Position numbers and translations under genes: made by a program. The notes beneath the pieces were generated by a model. The model had not been told where the DNA came from, searched no databases, and was given only the letters and a program-made list of their open reading frames with translations. Positions 1 to 8,294 of a DNA stretch of 64,000 nucleotides are shown here, piece after piece. Position 1 is the first letter of the stretch; each line of letters opens with the position of its first letter. Origin of the DNA: an uncultured Sphingomonas sp. (lineage in GTDB: Bacteria > Pseudomonadota > Alphaproteobacteria > Sphingomonadales > Sphingomonadaceae); contig NZ_CAJYTI010000006.1 in NCBI RefSeq assembly GCF_913777625.1, positions 1 to 64,000 of the forward strand, given 5' to 3'.

Positions 1-157
1 CGTAGATCGCATCCTCGACCTCCTCCAGACCGCCGGGCGTGCGTGCGGTCAGGATGATGTGCGCGCCCTCCGCCGCCAGCGCGACGGCGGTGGCGGCACC
101 GATCCCCCGGCTGGCGCCCGTGACGAGCGCCAGCTGCCCCTTCAACCGGTCGCTCAT
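1..157 (-). CDS. SDR family oxidoreductase, N-terminal part (cut by window start)
   Basis: Only about the first 52 codons are inside the window. The translation begins MSDRLKGQLALVTGASRGIG, so it has the TGxxxGIG dinucleotide-binding motif of classical short-chain dehydrogenases at residues 14-20, followed by the usual Rossmann helix and second strand. The ATG (155-157) overlaps the purF stop as ATGA, so it is probably translationally coupled to purF. Substrate cannot be told from this fragment. Confidence 0.9.
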   Translation of the reverse strand, partial: MSDRLKGQLALVTGASRGIGAATAVALAAEGAHIILTARTPGGLEEVEDAIY

Positions 158-1614
158 CCGACCCGTTCGGCCAGAACCGCGAACTGATCGACCGACGTCG
201 TCTCGTCCTGATCGGTCAGCGGCGTCGGATATTCCCCGGTGAAGCAGGCGTCGCAATATTTCGGACGAACGGCGGTCCGGTTGGCTTCGCCCAATGCCCG
301 GTACAAACCGTCGATCGAGATGAAGGCGAGGCTGTCGGCCTGGATATAGTCGGTCATGCCGCCCAGGTCGTACTTCGCCGCCAGCAGCTTCGCGCGTTCG
401 GGCGTGTCGACGCCGTAGAAGCACGAATGGCGCGTCGGCGGCGATGCGATGCGCATATGGACCTCCGCCGCGCCGGCATCGCGCATCATCTGCACGATTT
501 TCAGCGACGTCGTGCCGCGCACGATCGAATCATCGACCAGCACGATGCGCTTGCCCTCGATCAGCTTGCGGTTGGCGTTGTGCTTCAGCTTCACGCCCAG
601 ATGGCGGACCTTGTCGCCCGGCTGGATGAAGGTGCGGCCGACATAGTGCGAGCGGATGATGCCGAGCTCGAACGGAATGCCCGACTGCTGGGCATAGCCG
701 ATCGCCGCCGGCACACCCGAATCGGGGACGGGCACGACGAGGTCGGCGTCGACCGGCGATTCGATCGCCAGCTGCGCGCCGATCGCCTTGCGGACCGAAT
801 AGACCGAGCGGCTGTCGCTGATCGAATCGGGCCGCGAGAAATAGACATATTCGAAGATGCACGGCCGCGGCGCCTGGGGCGCGAACGGCTTGTGGCTGCT
901 CATCTCGCCATTGGCCTTGACGATCACGAGCTCGCCCGGCTCGACGTCGCGGATATATTGCGCGTCGCACACGTCGAGCGCGACGGTCTCCGAAGCGAAG
1001 ACGATCGACTCGCCCTGGCGACCCATCACCAGCGGACGGATGCCGAGCGGATCGCGGCAGGCGATCATCCCCTCGGGTGTCATCACGATCAGCGAATAGG
1101 CGCCCTCGACCTGCTTCAGCGCATCGATGAACCGGTCGATCAGCGTGCGGTACTGCGACGTGGCAACGAGGTGGATGATCACCTCGGTATCCGAGGTCGA
1201 CTGGAAGATCGCGCCGCGGCGGACGAGATCGCGCCGCAGCCGCATCGCGTTCGAGATGTTCCCGTTATGCGCGATGGCAAAGCCGCCGCTGGCCAGCTCG
1301 GCATAGAGCGGCTGGACGTTGCGGATCGCCGAACCGCCGGTCGTCGCGTAGCGGACATGGCCGCAGGCAGCGAGGCCGGGGAGCGAGCGGATCACGTCGT
1401 CGCGATCGAAATTGCCGGCGACATGCCCCATCGCGCGATGCGTGTGGAACTGATTGCCGTCCCAGCTGGTTATGCCCGCCGCCTCCTGGCCGCGGTGCTG
1501 GAGCGCGTGCAGTCCCAGCGCGACCATCGCGGCCGCGCCTTCGCTGTTGGAAACGCCGAATACGCCGCACTCTTCGCGCAGCTTGTCGTCATCGAACGGG
1601 TGTGTGGTAAGCAT
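154..1614 (-). CDS. purF: Amidophosphoribosyltransferase
   Basis: PurF (486 aa) makes phosphoribosylamine from PRPP and glutamine, the committed step of de novo purine synthesis in the cytoplasm. The N-terminal class II glutamine amidotransferase domain starts at Cys16 (REECGVFG), so a 15-residue propeptide must be removed to expose the nucleophile. HALQHRGQEAAG follows. The C-terminal phosphoribosyltransferase domain carries the PRPP loop VLVDDSIVRGTTS at about residue 360. Length is normal. It is followed by an SDR gene with an ATGA overlap. The upstream region contains a TATATG-like -10 but no regulator site that I recognise. purM and purN are 38 kb away in this window. Confidence 0.98.
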   Translation of the reverse strand: MLTTHPFDDDKLREECGVFGVSNSEGAAAMVALGLHALQHRGQEAAGITSWDGNQFHTHRAMGHVAGNFDRDDVIRSLPGLAACGHVRYATTGGSAIRNVQPLYAELASGGFAIAHNGNISNAMRLRRDLVRRGAIFQSTSDTEVIIHLVATSQYRTLIDRFIDALKQVEGAYSLIVMTPEGMIACRDPLGIRPLVMGRQGESIVFASETVALDVCDAQYIRDVEPGELVIVKANGEMSSHKPFAPQAPRPCIFEYVYFSRPDSISDSRSVYSVRKAIGAQLAIESPVDADLVVPVPDSGVPAAIGYAQQSGIPFELGIIRSHYVGRTFIQPGDKVRHLGVKLKHNANRKLIEGKRIVLVDDSIVRGTTSLKIVQMMRDAGAAEVHMRIASPPTRHSCFYGVDTPERAKLLAAKYDLGGMTDYIQADSLAFISIDGLYRALGEANRTAVRPKYCDACFTGEYPTPLTDQDETTSVDQFAVLAERVG

Positions 1615-1746
1615 TGGCCCTCGGGGGGGAACGGGGACGATGGGCGGGCATATAAGCGCTTCGTCCCGCTTTGTCTCCGGTCTGTAACAGGGAAAAGGAC
1701 CGTTTACCCTTTTTGCAGGTTAACCCCCTGAGAAAGGAGAGCGATC

Positions 1747-1995
1747 ATGGCCAAGGATCACGGCACCCAGATCAAGAACGACGACCTTTACGAGAAGCTT
1801 CGCGACGAGGGCGCCTCGAAGGAGAAGGCGGCGCGGATCGCCAATGCGCAAGCGAACGGCAGTCTCGATTCGGGCGGCGGCAAGCTGGAGGATCGCAGCA
1901 AGGCCGCACTGTACGACGAGGCCCGGGAGATCGGCATCGAGGGGCGGTCCAAGATGGACAAGGATGCGCTGGTGAAGGCGATCCGGAAGCACTGA
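1747..1995 (+). CDS. Small DUF7218-like protein with Rho-N-like C-terminus
   Basis: An 82-aa charged soluble protein. Residues 1-35 (MAKDHGTQIKNDDLYEKLRD and on, with SKEKAARIAN) match the pattern of small DUF7218-type proteins. The last 35 residues (KAALYDEAREIGIEGRSKMDKDALVKAIR) look like the helix-extended-helix Rho termination factor N-terminal or SAP-like fold, which binds nucleic acid in other proteins. A strong GAGAAAGGAGAG ribosome site lies 7 to 10 bases before the ATG. Function is unknown; nucleic-acid binding is inferred from fold similarity only. Confidence 0.88.
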   Translation: MAKDHGTQIKNDDLYEKLRDEGASKEKAARIANAQANGSLDSGGGKLEDRSKAALYDEAREIGIEGRSKMDKDALVKAIRKH

Positions 1996-1998
1996 GCC

Positions 1999-3117
1999 TC
2001 ACTCACATTGGTGCGCGTCCGTCATCAGTTCGGACAGCGCGCTTCGGGCCATCGTCGCGGCAGCGGCGGGCGTGCGGCCCAGGAAGCGGCTGTAATAGTC
2101 CGTGAGCTCGCGCTCGACGCCGGTGACGGAGGCTCGGGTAACGCCTTTGCGCGCGGGAAGCGCCTTGGCCTTTGCCGAGGGCGTGCGCCCGAGTCTCGCC
2201 TGGTCGATATCTGTCGCAAAGCCGCGATAGATCGCGAAGCGGATCGTTCCCTCGCATTGGGGCCAGCCGCGATAGAGCTTGGTCTGCAGCGCTTCCAGCA
2301 GCGGCAGCGGCGGTAGCGTTGCCTGGCAATCATTGCCGAAGACGAAATTGTCCATCGTCGACCCGAATACCGGGCCTGTCGCCGAGAGCAGCGCCGGGTG
2401 GCGGACGATCGCCGCACAGGGCAGATCGCGGGGCAGGTCGGTGGGCGTGGCCTGGTCCAGATATGGGCCGAGGATCTGCAGCAACGCGGCGAAATGGCGA
2501 TCCGAGCGGAAGATGTCGTCGATGGTCTTCACCGACACGCCATCCGCCCCGGCGTCCTGCAGGATCGATCTGCCGTACGACTGGTCGGCATCCGTCAGCA
2601 GCCGGGTGAGATAGGGCCGCAGCAGCGTCGTGATCCGGCGGCGACTCTGCGCGCGCTCGGGTGCAGACCAAGCGGCATCGGCCGGTGCTTCCGACCAGAG
2701 CTGCACGGCCTCGAGGATCGGCGCGAAGGCCGGGTCGTTGCGGCGCAGGACGGGCAGCGCGGTCGCAGGTGCCGTGGTCAGGACCGCGATCGCCAGCGCC
2801 TGGGTCCGGGCGACATAGCGGTCCTCGAGGCACGCGCGCAGCGGCGGCGTGCAGGCGCGCATGGCTTGCAGCGCCATACGCTGGGCCGCGAGCTGGTTCG
2901 AGGGGCCGGTGCCGGAGGCGCTTGTCTTGGCGAGGCTGTACAGCTGCGCCATCTCACGATCGAGGGCGCCGAGCTTCGGATCGCCACAGATCGTCTTTTC
3001 CATCGCGGACGTCGCTGCCGAACAGGCAAAACTGGGGCCGGTGGTGCCCTGCGGCGCGGTGGGGACGACAGCCGCCGCCAGGGCGAGCGGAGCCAGAGCA
3101 AACAGGATCACCATCAT
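1999..3117 (-). CDS. Exported LprI/DUF1311-like protein
   Basis: About 372 aa, starting with a signal peptide (MMVILFALAPLALAAAVV). The mature N-terminus CSAATSAMEKTICGDPKLG followed by LDREMAQLYS is the cysteine-paired motif of the lysozyme inhibitor LprI-like/DUF1311 family. The remainder is an unrecognised helical domain with several cysteines. The open frame continues upstream to 3624, but that part is the antisense of hisI and has no signal sequence. AAGGGAG directly precedes ATGATGGTG, so the real start could be either ATG or the GTG at 3109-3111, which has the best spacing (6 bases). Inhibitor activity is not established. Confidence 0.82.
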   Translation of the reverse strand: MMVILFALAPLALAAAVVPTAPQGTTGPSFACSAATSAMEKTICGDPKLGALDREMAQLYSLAKTSASGTGPSNQLAAQRMALQAMRACTPPLRACLEDRYVARTQALAIAVLTTAPATALPVLRRNDPAFAPILEAVQLWSEAPADAAWSAPERAQSRRRITTLLRPYLTRLLTDADQSYGRSILQDAGADGVSVKTIDDIFRSDRHFAALLQILGPYLDQATPTDLPRDLPCAAIVRHPALLSATGPVFGSTMDNFVFGNDCQATLPPLPLLEALQTKLYRGWPQCEGTIRFAIYRGFATDIDQARLGRTPSAKAKALPARKGVTRASVTGVERELTDYYSRFLGRTPAAAATMARSALSELMTDAHQCE

Positions 3118-3204
3118 CTCCCTTCGAACGCGCGACGCACGACGCTGTAAACCGCTCCATGGCGACGTGCGAGGGGTGACGCTAGGCCGGAACGCCGCTA
3201 CAGC

Positions 3205-3573
3205 GTGCCCGTGACCGACATTCGCGAAACGGGCGCCGCGCTCGACCCGAAATATGACGCCAACGGCCTGATCACCGCCGTCGCCACCCACGCCGCCACC
3301 GGCGAGGTGCTGATGCTCGCCCATATGAACGCCGAGGCGCTGGCGGTGACGCTGGAGACGGGCAGGGCCACCTTCTGGTCGCGCAGCCGCGGTCGGCTGT
3401 GGACCAAGGGCGAGACCTCCGGCCACTTCCTCCACGTCGTCGAGGCGCGGATCGATTGCGACCAGGACGCGCTGTGGCTGCGTGTCGAGCCGCACGGCCC
3501 CGCCTGCCACACCGGCGCGCCGAGTTGCTTCTACCGCCGGATCGAGAACGGAGCGCTGGTGCGCGACGCATGA
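3205..3573 (+). CDS. hisI: Phosphoribosyl-AMP cyclohydrolase
   Basis: HisI (about 120 aa) hydrolyses phosphoribosyl-AMP in the third step of histidine synthesis. The sequence shows [41 protein letters not shown] and the zinc ligands in [14 protein letters not shown], all diagnostic, and lacks the HisE pyrophosphohydrolase domain found in fused forms. The start is a GTG, either 3205 or 3211; the second gives VTDIRETG. It diverges from the LprI-like gene and overlaps the next gene as ATGA. No other his gene is in the window. Confidence 0.96.
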   Translation: MPVTDIRETGAALDPKYDANGLITAVATHAATGEVLMLAHMNAEALAVTLETGRATFWSRSRGRLWTKGETSGHFLHVVEARIDCDQDALWLRVEPHGPACHTGAPSCFYRRIENGALVRDA

Positions 3574-4067
3574 GGCGCGCGGGGCTGGCGCTGCTACCGA
3601 TCCTGGCGAGCTGTGGCGCGCCATCGCCGGCGCCGTCGCCGAACGCCTCGGTCGACCTGGAAACCGCCGCGATCCAGCGGGGCCTGGTACGCGATCCCCG
3701 CGACACCGCCATTGCCGGCGCCTATGCGCGCGGACCGGACCGGTTGTGCATCGTGCCGTCGGGGCAGACGCACCGGATCGGCATCGTGATCGACTATGGC
3801 GAGGGCAATGGATGCCGCGCCAAGGGCACGGTCCGGCGCGCGGGAGAGGGGCTGGCCCTGGCGCTCGGCCAGGACGAGGCGTGTCGCTTCACCGCCCGCT
3901 ATGACGGCGACCATCTCGCGCTGCCGGGTGCCTTGTCGGCCGCCTGCCAGCGGCTCTGCACGGGTCGGGCGGCGCTGGCGGGCGCGCAGTTCGTCCGGCT
4001 GGGCGAGTCGGTCGCGGAGGCTCGTGCGATGCGCGATCCCGAGGGCCATCTGCCCTGCGGCGAGTAG
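3570..4067 (+). CDS. Putative lipoprotein of unknown function
   Basis: A 165-aa protein whose N-terminus [18 protein letters not shown] has a lipobox (L-A-S-C), so it is probably a lipoprotein with the acylated cysteine at residue 15. Four or five further cysteines lie in the mature part ([29 protein letters not shown]), which suggests disulfides in the periplasm. The ATG overlaps the hisI stop (ATGA). The frame is open further upstream, but that part is a shadow of hisI. I do not recognise the family. Confidence 0.8.
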   Translation: MRRAGLALLPILASCGAPSPAPSPNASVDLETAAIQRGLVRDPRDTAIAGAYARGPDRLCIVPSGQTHRIGIVIDYGEGNGCRAKGTVRRAGEGLALALGQDEACRFTARYDGDHLALPGALSAACQRLCTGRAALAGAQFVRLGESVAEARAMRDPEGHLPCGE

Positions 4068-4134
4068 GCGCGTAGACGAACCTGTGATAGCTTTTCCCAA
4101 GGGCGGCCGCGATCGCCGGTTTGGGAGAGTGAAG

Positions 4135-4500
4135 ATGCGGGTGCTGCTCCTCGCCATCGCCTTCAGCCTGTTTTCCATCGCGCCGGCCGCTGCCCAGATC
4201 TGGGGCGGCCCGGTGCCCGCGAGCGCCGGCGGCAGCGTTGCCGAACGGGGCATCCGTATCGCTCCGCAGCCTCGAAGCGCGCGGAGCGAAATCCGCGCCG
4301 GCGAGGTCGGCGGCGAGATCACCCGCCAGGAAGCACGGCAACTCCGACGCGCTGACGACGGAAACCTTGCGCTGGCCGATCGCCTCGCGAGGAACGGGCT
4401 CAGCGACGCCGCTGCGGCCGAGCTCAACACCCGTGCCATCCTGCTGCACGAGGACATCGTGCGGGCACGATCAAACGGTGGATCGCGGCCCCGGAAATAG
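4135..4500 (+). CDS. Small exported protein of unknown function
   Basis: A 121-aa protein with a clear signal peptide (MRVLLLAIAFSLFSIAPAAAQ, cleavage expected after AAA or AAQ). The mature part is short and polar, with a helical segment GEITRQEARQLRRADD that resembles the exported small proteins common in sphingomonads. The start is chosen because GGGAG at 4123-4127 sits 7 bases before the ATG; the longer upstream reading has no such site. It stands between the hisI-lipoprotein pair and the merR promoter. Function unknown. Confidence 0.8.
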   Translation: MRVLLLAIAFSLFSIAPAAAQIWGGPVPASAGGSVAERGIRIAPQPRSARSEIRAGEVGGEITRQEARQLRRADDGNLALADRLARNGLSDAAAAELNTRAILLHEDIVRARSNGGSRPRK

Positions 4501-4510
4501 CGCACCCCGC

Positions 4511-4545
4511 TTGACGTTCACGTAAAGGGAAACTATAAAAGCAGC
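4511..4545 (+). promoter_or_regulatory. Predicted merR promoter with LiuR-like operator
   Basis: TTGACG (4511-4516) and TATAAA (4534-4539) are 17 bases apart, a near-consensus sigma-70 promoter. TTGACGTTCACGTAAA (4511-4526) is an imperfect inverted repeat with ACGT cores, like the operators described for LiuR-type MerR regulators, and overlaps the -35. The start point expected 6-8 bases after the -10 falls on or next to the A of the merR ATG at 4546, so the transcript may be leaderless. Confidence 0.7.
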
Positions 4546-4974
4546 ATGACCGCTGCTGCCGCTCCGATCGAGGCCCTGGCGCCGATCGAACCGCGTCCCG
4601 ATCGCGACGCCTTCTCCATTTCCGATTTGTGCGCCGAGTTCGGCGTGACCCCCCGCGCGCTTCGTTTCTACGAGGACGAGGGGCTGATCGCACCCGAGCG
4701 GCGCGGCACCCAGCGGATCTACACGCACCGCGATCGCGCCCGGCTCGCCTGGATCCTGCGCGGCAAGCGCGTCGGCTTCAGCCTCGCCGACATCAAGGAG
4801 ATGATCGATCTCTACGATCTCGGCGACAATCGCCGGCTGCAGCGCCAGGTGACGCTGGAGCGGTGCATGGACCGCATCGCCCATCTCGAAGCGCAGAAGC
4901 GCGACATCGACGCGCACATCGCCGAGCTCGCGCAGTTCGTCGACCTGATCAAAAGCAAAGACAACGAGCACTGA
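4546..4974 (+). CDS. MerR family regulator, LiuR-like
   Basis: A 142-aa regulator. Residues 23-90 form the MerR winged helix-turn-helix (FSISDLCAEFGVTPRALRFYEDEGLIAP, then RIYTHRDRARL), followed by a dimerising coiled coil up to the C-terminus. It lacks the cysteine cluster of metal sensors and resembles LiuR, which controls branched-chain and short acyl-CoA breakdown genes. Only 10 bases separate it from the acyl-CoA dehydrogenase gene, so both are likely one transcript under autoregulation from the ACGT palindrome upstream. No Shine-Dalgarno is visible before its ATG. The ligand is unknown. Confidence 0.92.
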   Translation: MTAAAAPIEALAPIEPRPDRDAFSISDLCAEFGVTPRALRFYEDEGLIAPERRGTQRIYTHRDRARLAWILRGKRVGFSLADIKEMIDLYDLGDNRRLQRQVTLERCMDRIAHLEAQKRDIDAHIAELAQFVDLIKSKDNEH

Positions 4975-4984
4975 GGAACCTGAA

Positions 4985-6787
4985 ATGCCGCAGTTTACCC
5001 CGCCTGTGCGCGACACGCGCTTCGTTCTCGATCGGATCATCGGGCTCGATCGCTACACCAACCTGCCGCACTTCCAGGCGGCCACTCCCGACGTGGTCGA
5101 TGCGGTGCTGGAGGAAGGCGGCAAGTTCGTCGCCGAGGTCCTGTTCCCGATCAACCATAGCGGCGACCAGCAGGGCTGCACCCGCCACCCCGACGGCAGC
5201 GTGACGACGCCGGAAGGGTTCAAGGAAGCGTACAAGCAGTTCGTCGAGAGCGGCTGGGGCACGCTGAGTGCACCGGTGGAATATGGCGGCCAGGCGATGC
5301 CGCACGTCGTGGCGACTGCGTATGAGGAATATATGATCGCCGCGAACATGGCCTTCGCCATGTATCCGGGCCTGACCCACGGCGCGATCGCGGCGCTGCT
5401 GGTCAAGGGTTCGGAGGAGCAGAAGGCCAAGTACGTGCCCAAGATGGTCTCGGGCGAATGGGGCGGCACGATGAACCTGACCGAGCCGCAGTGCGGCACG
5501 GACCTGGGCCTGATCAAGACCAAGGCCGAGCCCAATGCCGACGGCTCCTACAGCATCACCGGCACCAAGATCTTCATCTCGTCGGGCGAGCATGACCTGA
5601 CCAGCAACATCATCCACCTGGTGCTCGCCAAGACGCCCGGCGCGCCGGACAGCACCAAGGGCATCTCGCTCTTCGTGGTGCCGAAGTTCATCGTCAACGA
5701 CGATGGCTCGCTGGGCGAACGCAATGCGGTGTCGTGCGGCTCGATCGAGCACAAGATGGGCATCCACGCCAACTCGACCTGCGTGATGAACTATGACGGC
5801 GCCAAGGGCTGGCTGGTCGGCGAGGAGATGAAGGGCCTCGCGGCGATGTTCATCATGATGAACGCCGCGCGTCTGGGCGTCGGCCTGCAGGGCCTCGGCA
5901 TCGCCGAAGTCGCGATGCAGAACGCGGTGCAATATGCCGGCGACCGCCGCCAGGGGCGTGCGCTGACCGGTCCGAAGGAGCCGGCGGAAAAGGCCGACAC
6001 GCTGTTCGTCCATCCCGACGTCCGCCGCATGCTGATGGAAGCCAAGGCGCAGATCGAGGGCCTGCGCGCGCTGTGCCTGTGGGGCGCGCTCCAGGTCGAC
6101 ATGGAGCATGCCGCCGCCACCGAGGAGGAGCGCCAGCTCGCCGGCGACCTGATCGGGCTGCTGACCCCGGTGATCAAGGGCGTCGGCACCGATATCGGCT
6201 ACAAGGTCGCGACCGATTGCCAGCAGGTTTATGGCGGCCATGGCTACATCGCCGAATGGGGCATGGAGCAGTATGTCCGCGATGCCCGCATCGCGATGAT
6301 CTACGAAGGCACCAACGGCGTGCAGGCGATGGACCTGGTCGGCCGCAAGCTGGCGCTGAACGGCGGCCGCGCGGTGCAGGCCTTCTTCCGCGTCGTCGGC
6401 GAGGAAGTCGCGGCGGCCAAGGGTGACGCGAAGCTCGCCGGGTTCGCCGAGGCGCTGGAGAAGGCGCTCGGCCATCTGCAAGGTGCGACCATGTGGCTGG
6501 CACAGAACGGGTTCAAGAACCCGAACGAAGTCGGCGCGGGCGCCTATCCGTACATGCAGCTGACCGGGCTGGTCGCGCTCGGCCTGATGTGGCTGCGCAT
6601 GGCCAAGGCCGCTGCCGAGGCGCTGGCCCAGGGTGCCGAGGACGTCGCCTTCCTAGAGGCCAAGCTGGTCACCGCGCGCTTCTACGCCGAGCGGTTCCTT
6701 CCCGATGCGAGCGGCCTGCGCCGCAAGATCGAGGCGGGCAGCGAGGCCGTGATGGCGCTCGATCCGGAGATGTTCAAGGCAGCCTAA
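4985..6787 (+). CDS. Acyl-CoA dehydrogenase, long DmdC-like type
   Basis: A 600-aa FAD-dependent acyl-CoA dehydrogenase. It has the N-terminal helical domain, the middle beta domain with MNLTEPQCGTDLG and KIFISSGEHD, the C-terminal helical domain with the catalytic-base motif IYEGTNGVQAMDL, and an extra C-terminal helical extension typical of the roughly 600-residue group that includes 3-methylmercaptopropionyl-CoA dehydrogenase DmdC. GAGGAA overlapping the merR stop serves as ribosome site. The regulator suggests a role in fatty or branched acyl-CoA oxidation; actual substrate cannot be told. Its end overlaps the convergent hydrolase gene by 4 bases. Confidence 0.96.
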   Translation: MPQFTPPVRDTRFVLDRIIGLDRYTNLPHFQAATPDVVDAVLEEGGKFVAEVLFPINHSGDQQGCTRHPDGSVTTPEGFKEAYKQFVESGWGTLSAPVEYGGQAMPHVVATAYEEYMIAANMAFAMYPGLTHGAIAALLVKGSEEQKAKYVPKMVSGEWGGTMNLTEPQCGTDLGLIKTKAEPNADGSYSITGTKIFISSGEHDLTSNIIHLVLAKTPGAPDSTKGISLFVVPKFIVNDDGSLGERNAVSCGSIEHKMGIHANSTCVMNYDGAKGWLVGEEMKGLAAMFIMMNAARLGVGLQGLGIAEVAMQNAVQYAGDRRQGRALTGPKEPAEKADTLFVHPDVRRMLMEAKAQIEGLRALCLWGALQVDMEHAAATEEERQLAGDLIGLLTPVIKGVGTDIGYKVATDCQQVYGGHGYIAEWGMEQYVRDARIAMIYEGTNGVQAMDLVGRKLALNGGRAVQAFFRVVGEEVAAAKGDAKLAGFAEALEKALGHLQGATMWLAQNGFKNPNEVGAGAYPYMQLTGLVALGLMWLRMAKAAAEALAQGAEDVAFLEAKLVTARFYAERFLPDASGLRRKIEAGSEAVMALDPEMFKAA

Positions 6788-8130
6788 TCGCTGCCGGGCG
6801 TTGACGAGGCCGGTGTCGCGGGAGCCGCGGCGCCGGCCTTGTTCTGTGCGGGCGCCTTGCGGCGAACGCCGTCGAGGGGGGCGGGGTCCGTTGCCGTTGC
6901 CGGTGCCGGTGTGGGCGTTGCCGCCGGTACCGGCTGCGGCTGGCGGCGCATGCACTGAGCAGGACTCGGGCGGCGGAACTGCTCGCAGTTCCACAGCGCC
7001 TTCACATACTGGACCTTCTCGTCGCGCAGATAGCTGAACGACATGGCCGCCGCCTGATCGCCGGTGGGCGGCAGGCGGGCGGGCTTCTTCGACGAGTCCA
7101 GCCAGGCCATGAACTTGCAATAGGGCCGATTGCCGCAGGTGCGCAGCGCCAGCGCCGGGTAGAGATCCGGCACCATGTCGTCCGGCAGCGTCACCAGGAA
7201 CACGTTCTGGTCGCCCGCCACGGCAGCCGGCACCGCGCTCGCCGGGATCGCGCCGGCGGCCTTGTTGACGTCGAACAGCAGCCCGGTGGCGCCGGGATCG
7301 CCGGCCGGGCCCGCCGCCTCCGTCGCCCCACCCAGATGCGCGGGGGAGAGCTTGGCAAGCTGGGGAATGTTCGGCTCGTCGGCGACATAGCCGCGGTTGA
7401 AGGCGGGGGGCGTGCCCCACCAGCCGGCCCAGCGGAAGAACAAATGGGTGTGCAGCGCCGTGATCTTGTCCAGGCTCGCGCTCCAGTACGGCACCACCCA
7501 GTCGGTGTGGTAATGCGTGGCGTGGCCGACCGGGCGGAACACCGCGCCGTGCAGCGCCATCTTCGCGATCTCGCGGGCGCGTGCCCAAGCCACCGGCGTG
7601 GGGGACCAGCGGGCGAGCGCGCCGTCGCAGCTGAAGGTGAACTGGCAGCCGGTGCTGCGCTCCGACCCCTGGAACACCACGCCGCACACCGTCTTGGGGA
7701 AGGCCGGGTGGCGGACGCGGTTGAGGATCACCTGCGCCACCGCCCGTTCGCCCAGCGCGTCGTCGCCCGCCTCATAAATCTCGGCGGCGGCGAGACAGTC
7801 GAGCGCCCGCGCCTGGCTGTCCGCGGCGCCGACGAGGTGGAAGGGGCGGGCGGCCGGATTCGGATCGGTCGAAAAGGGGATGGAGGCGTTGAATGCCCGC
7901 GCGTCGTCGGGCGAGAGGTCGGCGATCGCGACCGGCTCGACCGGCGGCAATTCCTCCTTCGGCACCACCCGCTTGGGCAGCGCGACCGGCGGCACGCGGT
8001 GCGGTCGGTGCACGATCTTGGGCGCGTTGAGCACGAGCAACGCCGGCACCACCAGCGCGGCAAGCGCGAGGAGGCCGAGGACCAGCCGAAGCCAGACGGG
8101 GACGGGAGCGGAGGTAAGGCGTGGCGTCAC
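6784..8130 (-). CDS. Membrane-anchored SleB-type cell wall hydrolase
   Basis: A 448-aa protein with one N-terminal membrane segment (residues 13-35) and then a periplasmic part. Residues about 105-240 are the hydrolase_2/SleB domain: CLAAAEIYEAGDD with the likely catalytic Glu, AQVILNRVRHPAFPKTVCGVVFQG, and TGCQFTFSCDG, typical of spore-cortex-lytic-like peptidoglycan hydrolases that also occur in non-sporulating bacteria. The C-terminal half contains paired cysteines (RTCGNRPYCKF and NCEQFRRPSPAQC) and a Pro/Ala-rich tail. The role in wall turnover is inferred. Confidence 0.92.
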   Translation of the reverse strand: MTPRLTSAPVPVWLRLVLGLLALAALVVPALLVLNAPKIVHRPHRVPPVALPKRVVPKEELPPVEPVAIADLSPDDARAFNASIPFSTDPNPAARPFHLVGAADSQARALDCLAAAEIYEAGDDALGERAVAQVILNRVRHPAFPKTVCGVVFQGSERSTGCQFTFSCDGALARWSPTPVAWARAREIAKMALHGAVFRPVGHATHYHTDWVVPYWSASLDKITALHTHLFFRWAGWWGTPPAFNRGYVADEPNIPQLAKLSPAHLGGATEAAGPAGDPGATGLLFDVNKAAGAIPASAVPAAVAGDQNVFLVTLPDDMVPDLYPALALRTCGNRPYCKFMAWLDSSKKPARLPPTGDQAAAMSFSYLRDEKVQYVKALWNCEQFRRPSPAQCMRRQPQPVPAATPTPAPATATDPAPLDGVRRKAPAQNKAGAAAPATPASSTPGSD

Positions 8131-8219
8131 AGGCGGTTATGGCGATCTCGATGGTGGGCGGCCGCCTGTATCCGAAAGCGCCGGGCATGGGAACTGCGCG
8201 CGCCCCGCCGCCTTGGAAC

Positions 8220-8245
8220 GGAACCGATATGGGTGCGGAACCGTA
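8220..8245 (+). promoter_or_regulatory. Possible EcfG-type (general stress) promoter
   Basis: GGAAC at 8220-8224 and CGTA at 8242-8245 are 17 bases apart, close to the GGAAC-N16/17-CGTT promoter of the alphaproteobacterial general stress sigma factor EcfG. It lies 50 bases before the antiporter gene. The last base of the -10 differs and two other GGAAC copies are nearby, so this is weak. Confidence 0.3.
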
Positions 8246-8294
8246 GTGCAGGCGGGCACCTCCTCTCTGCGCAGCAACGAAGGCATTTTCCGGC

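Noticed and set aside
1623..1660. EcfG promoter before the Rho-N-like gene (GGAAC at about 1628)
   Set aside because: No CGTT-like -10 at 16-17 bases.
427..1731. 434-codon frame antisense to purF
   Set aside because: Long antisense frames are common in GC-rich coding DNA; no similarity and no ribosome site.
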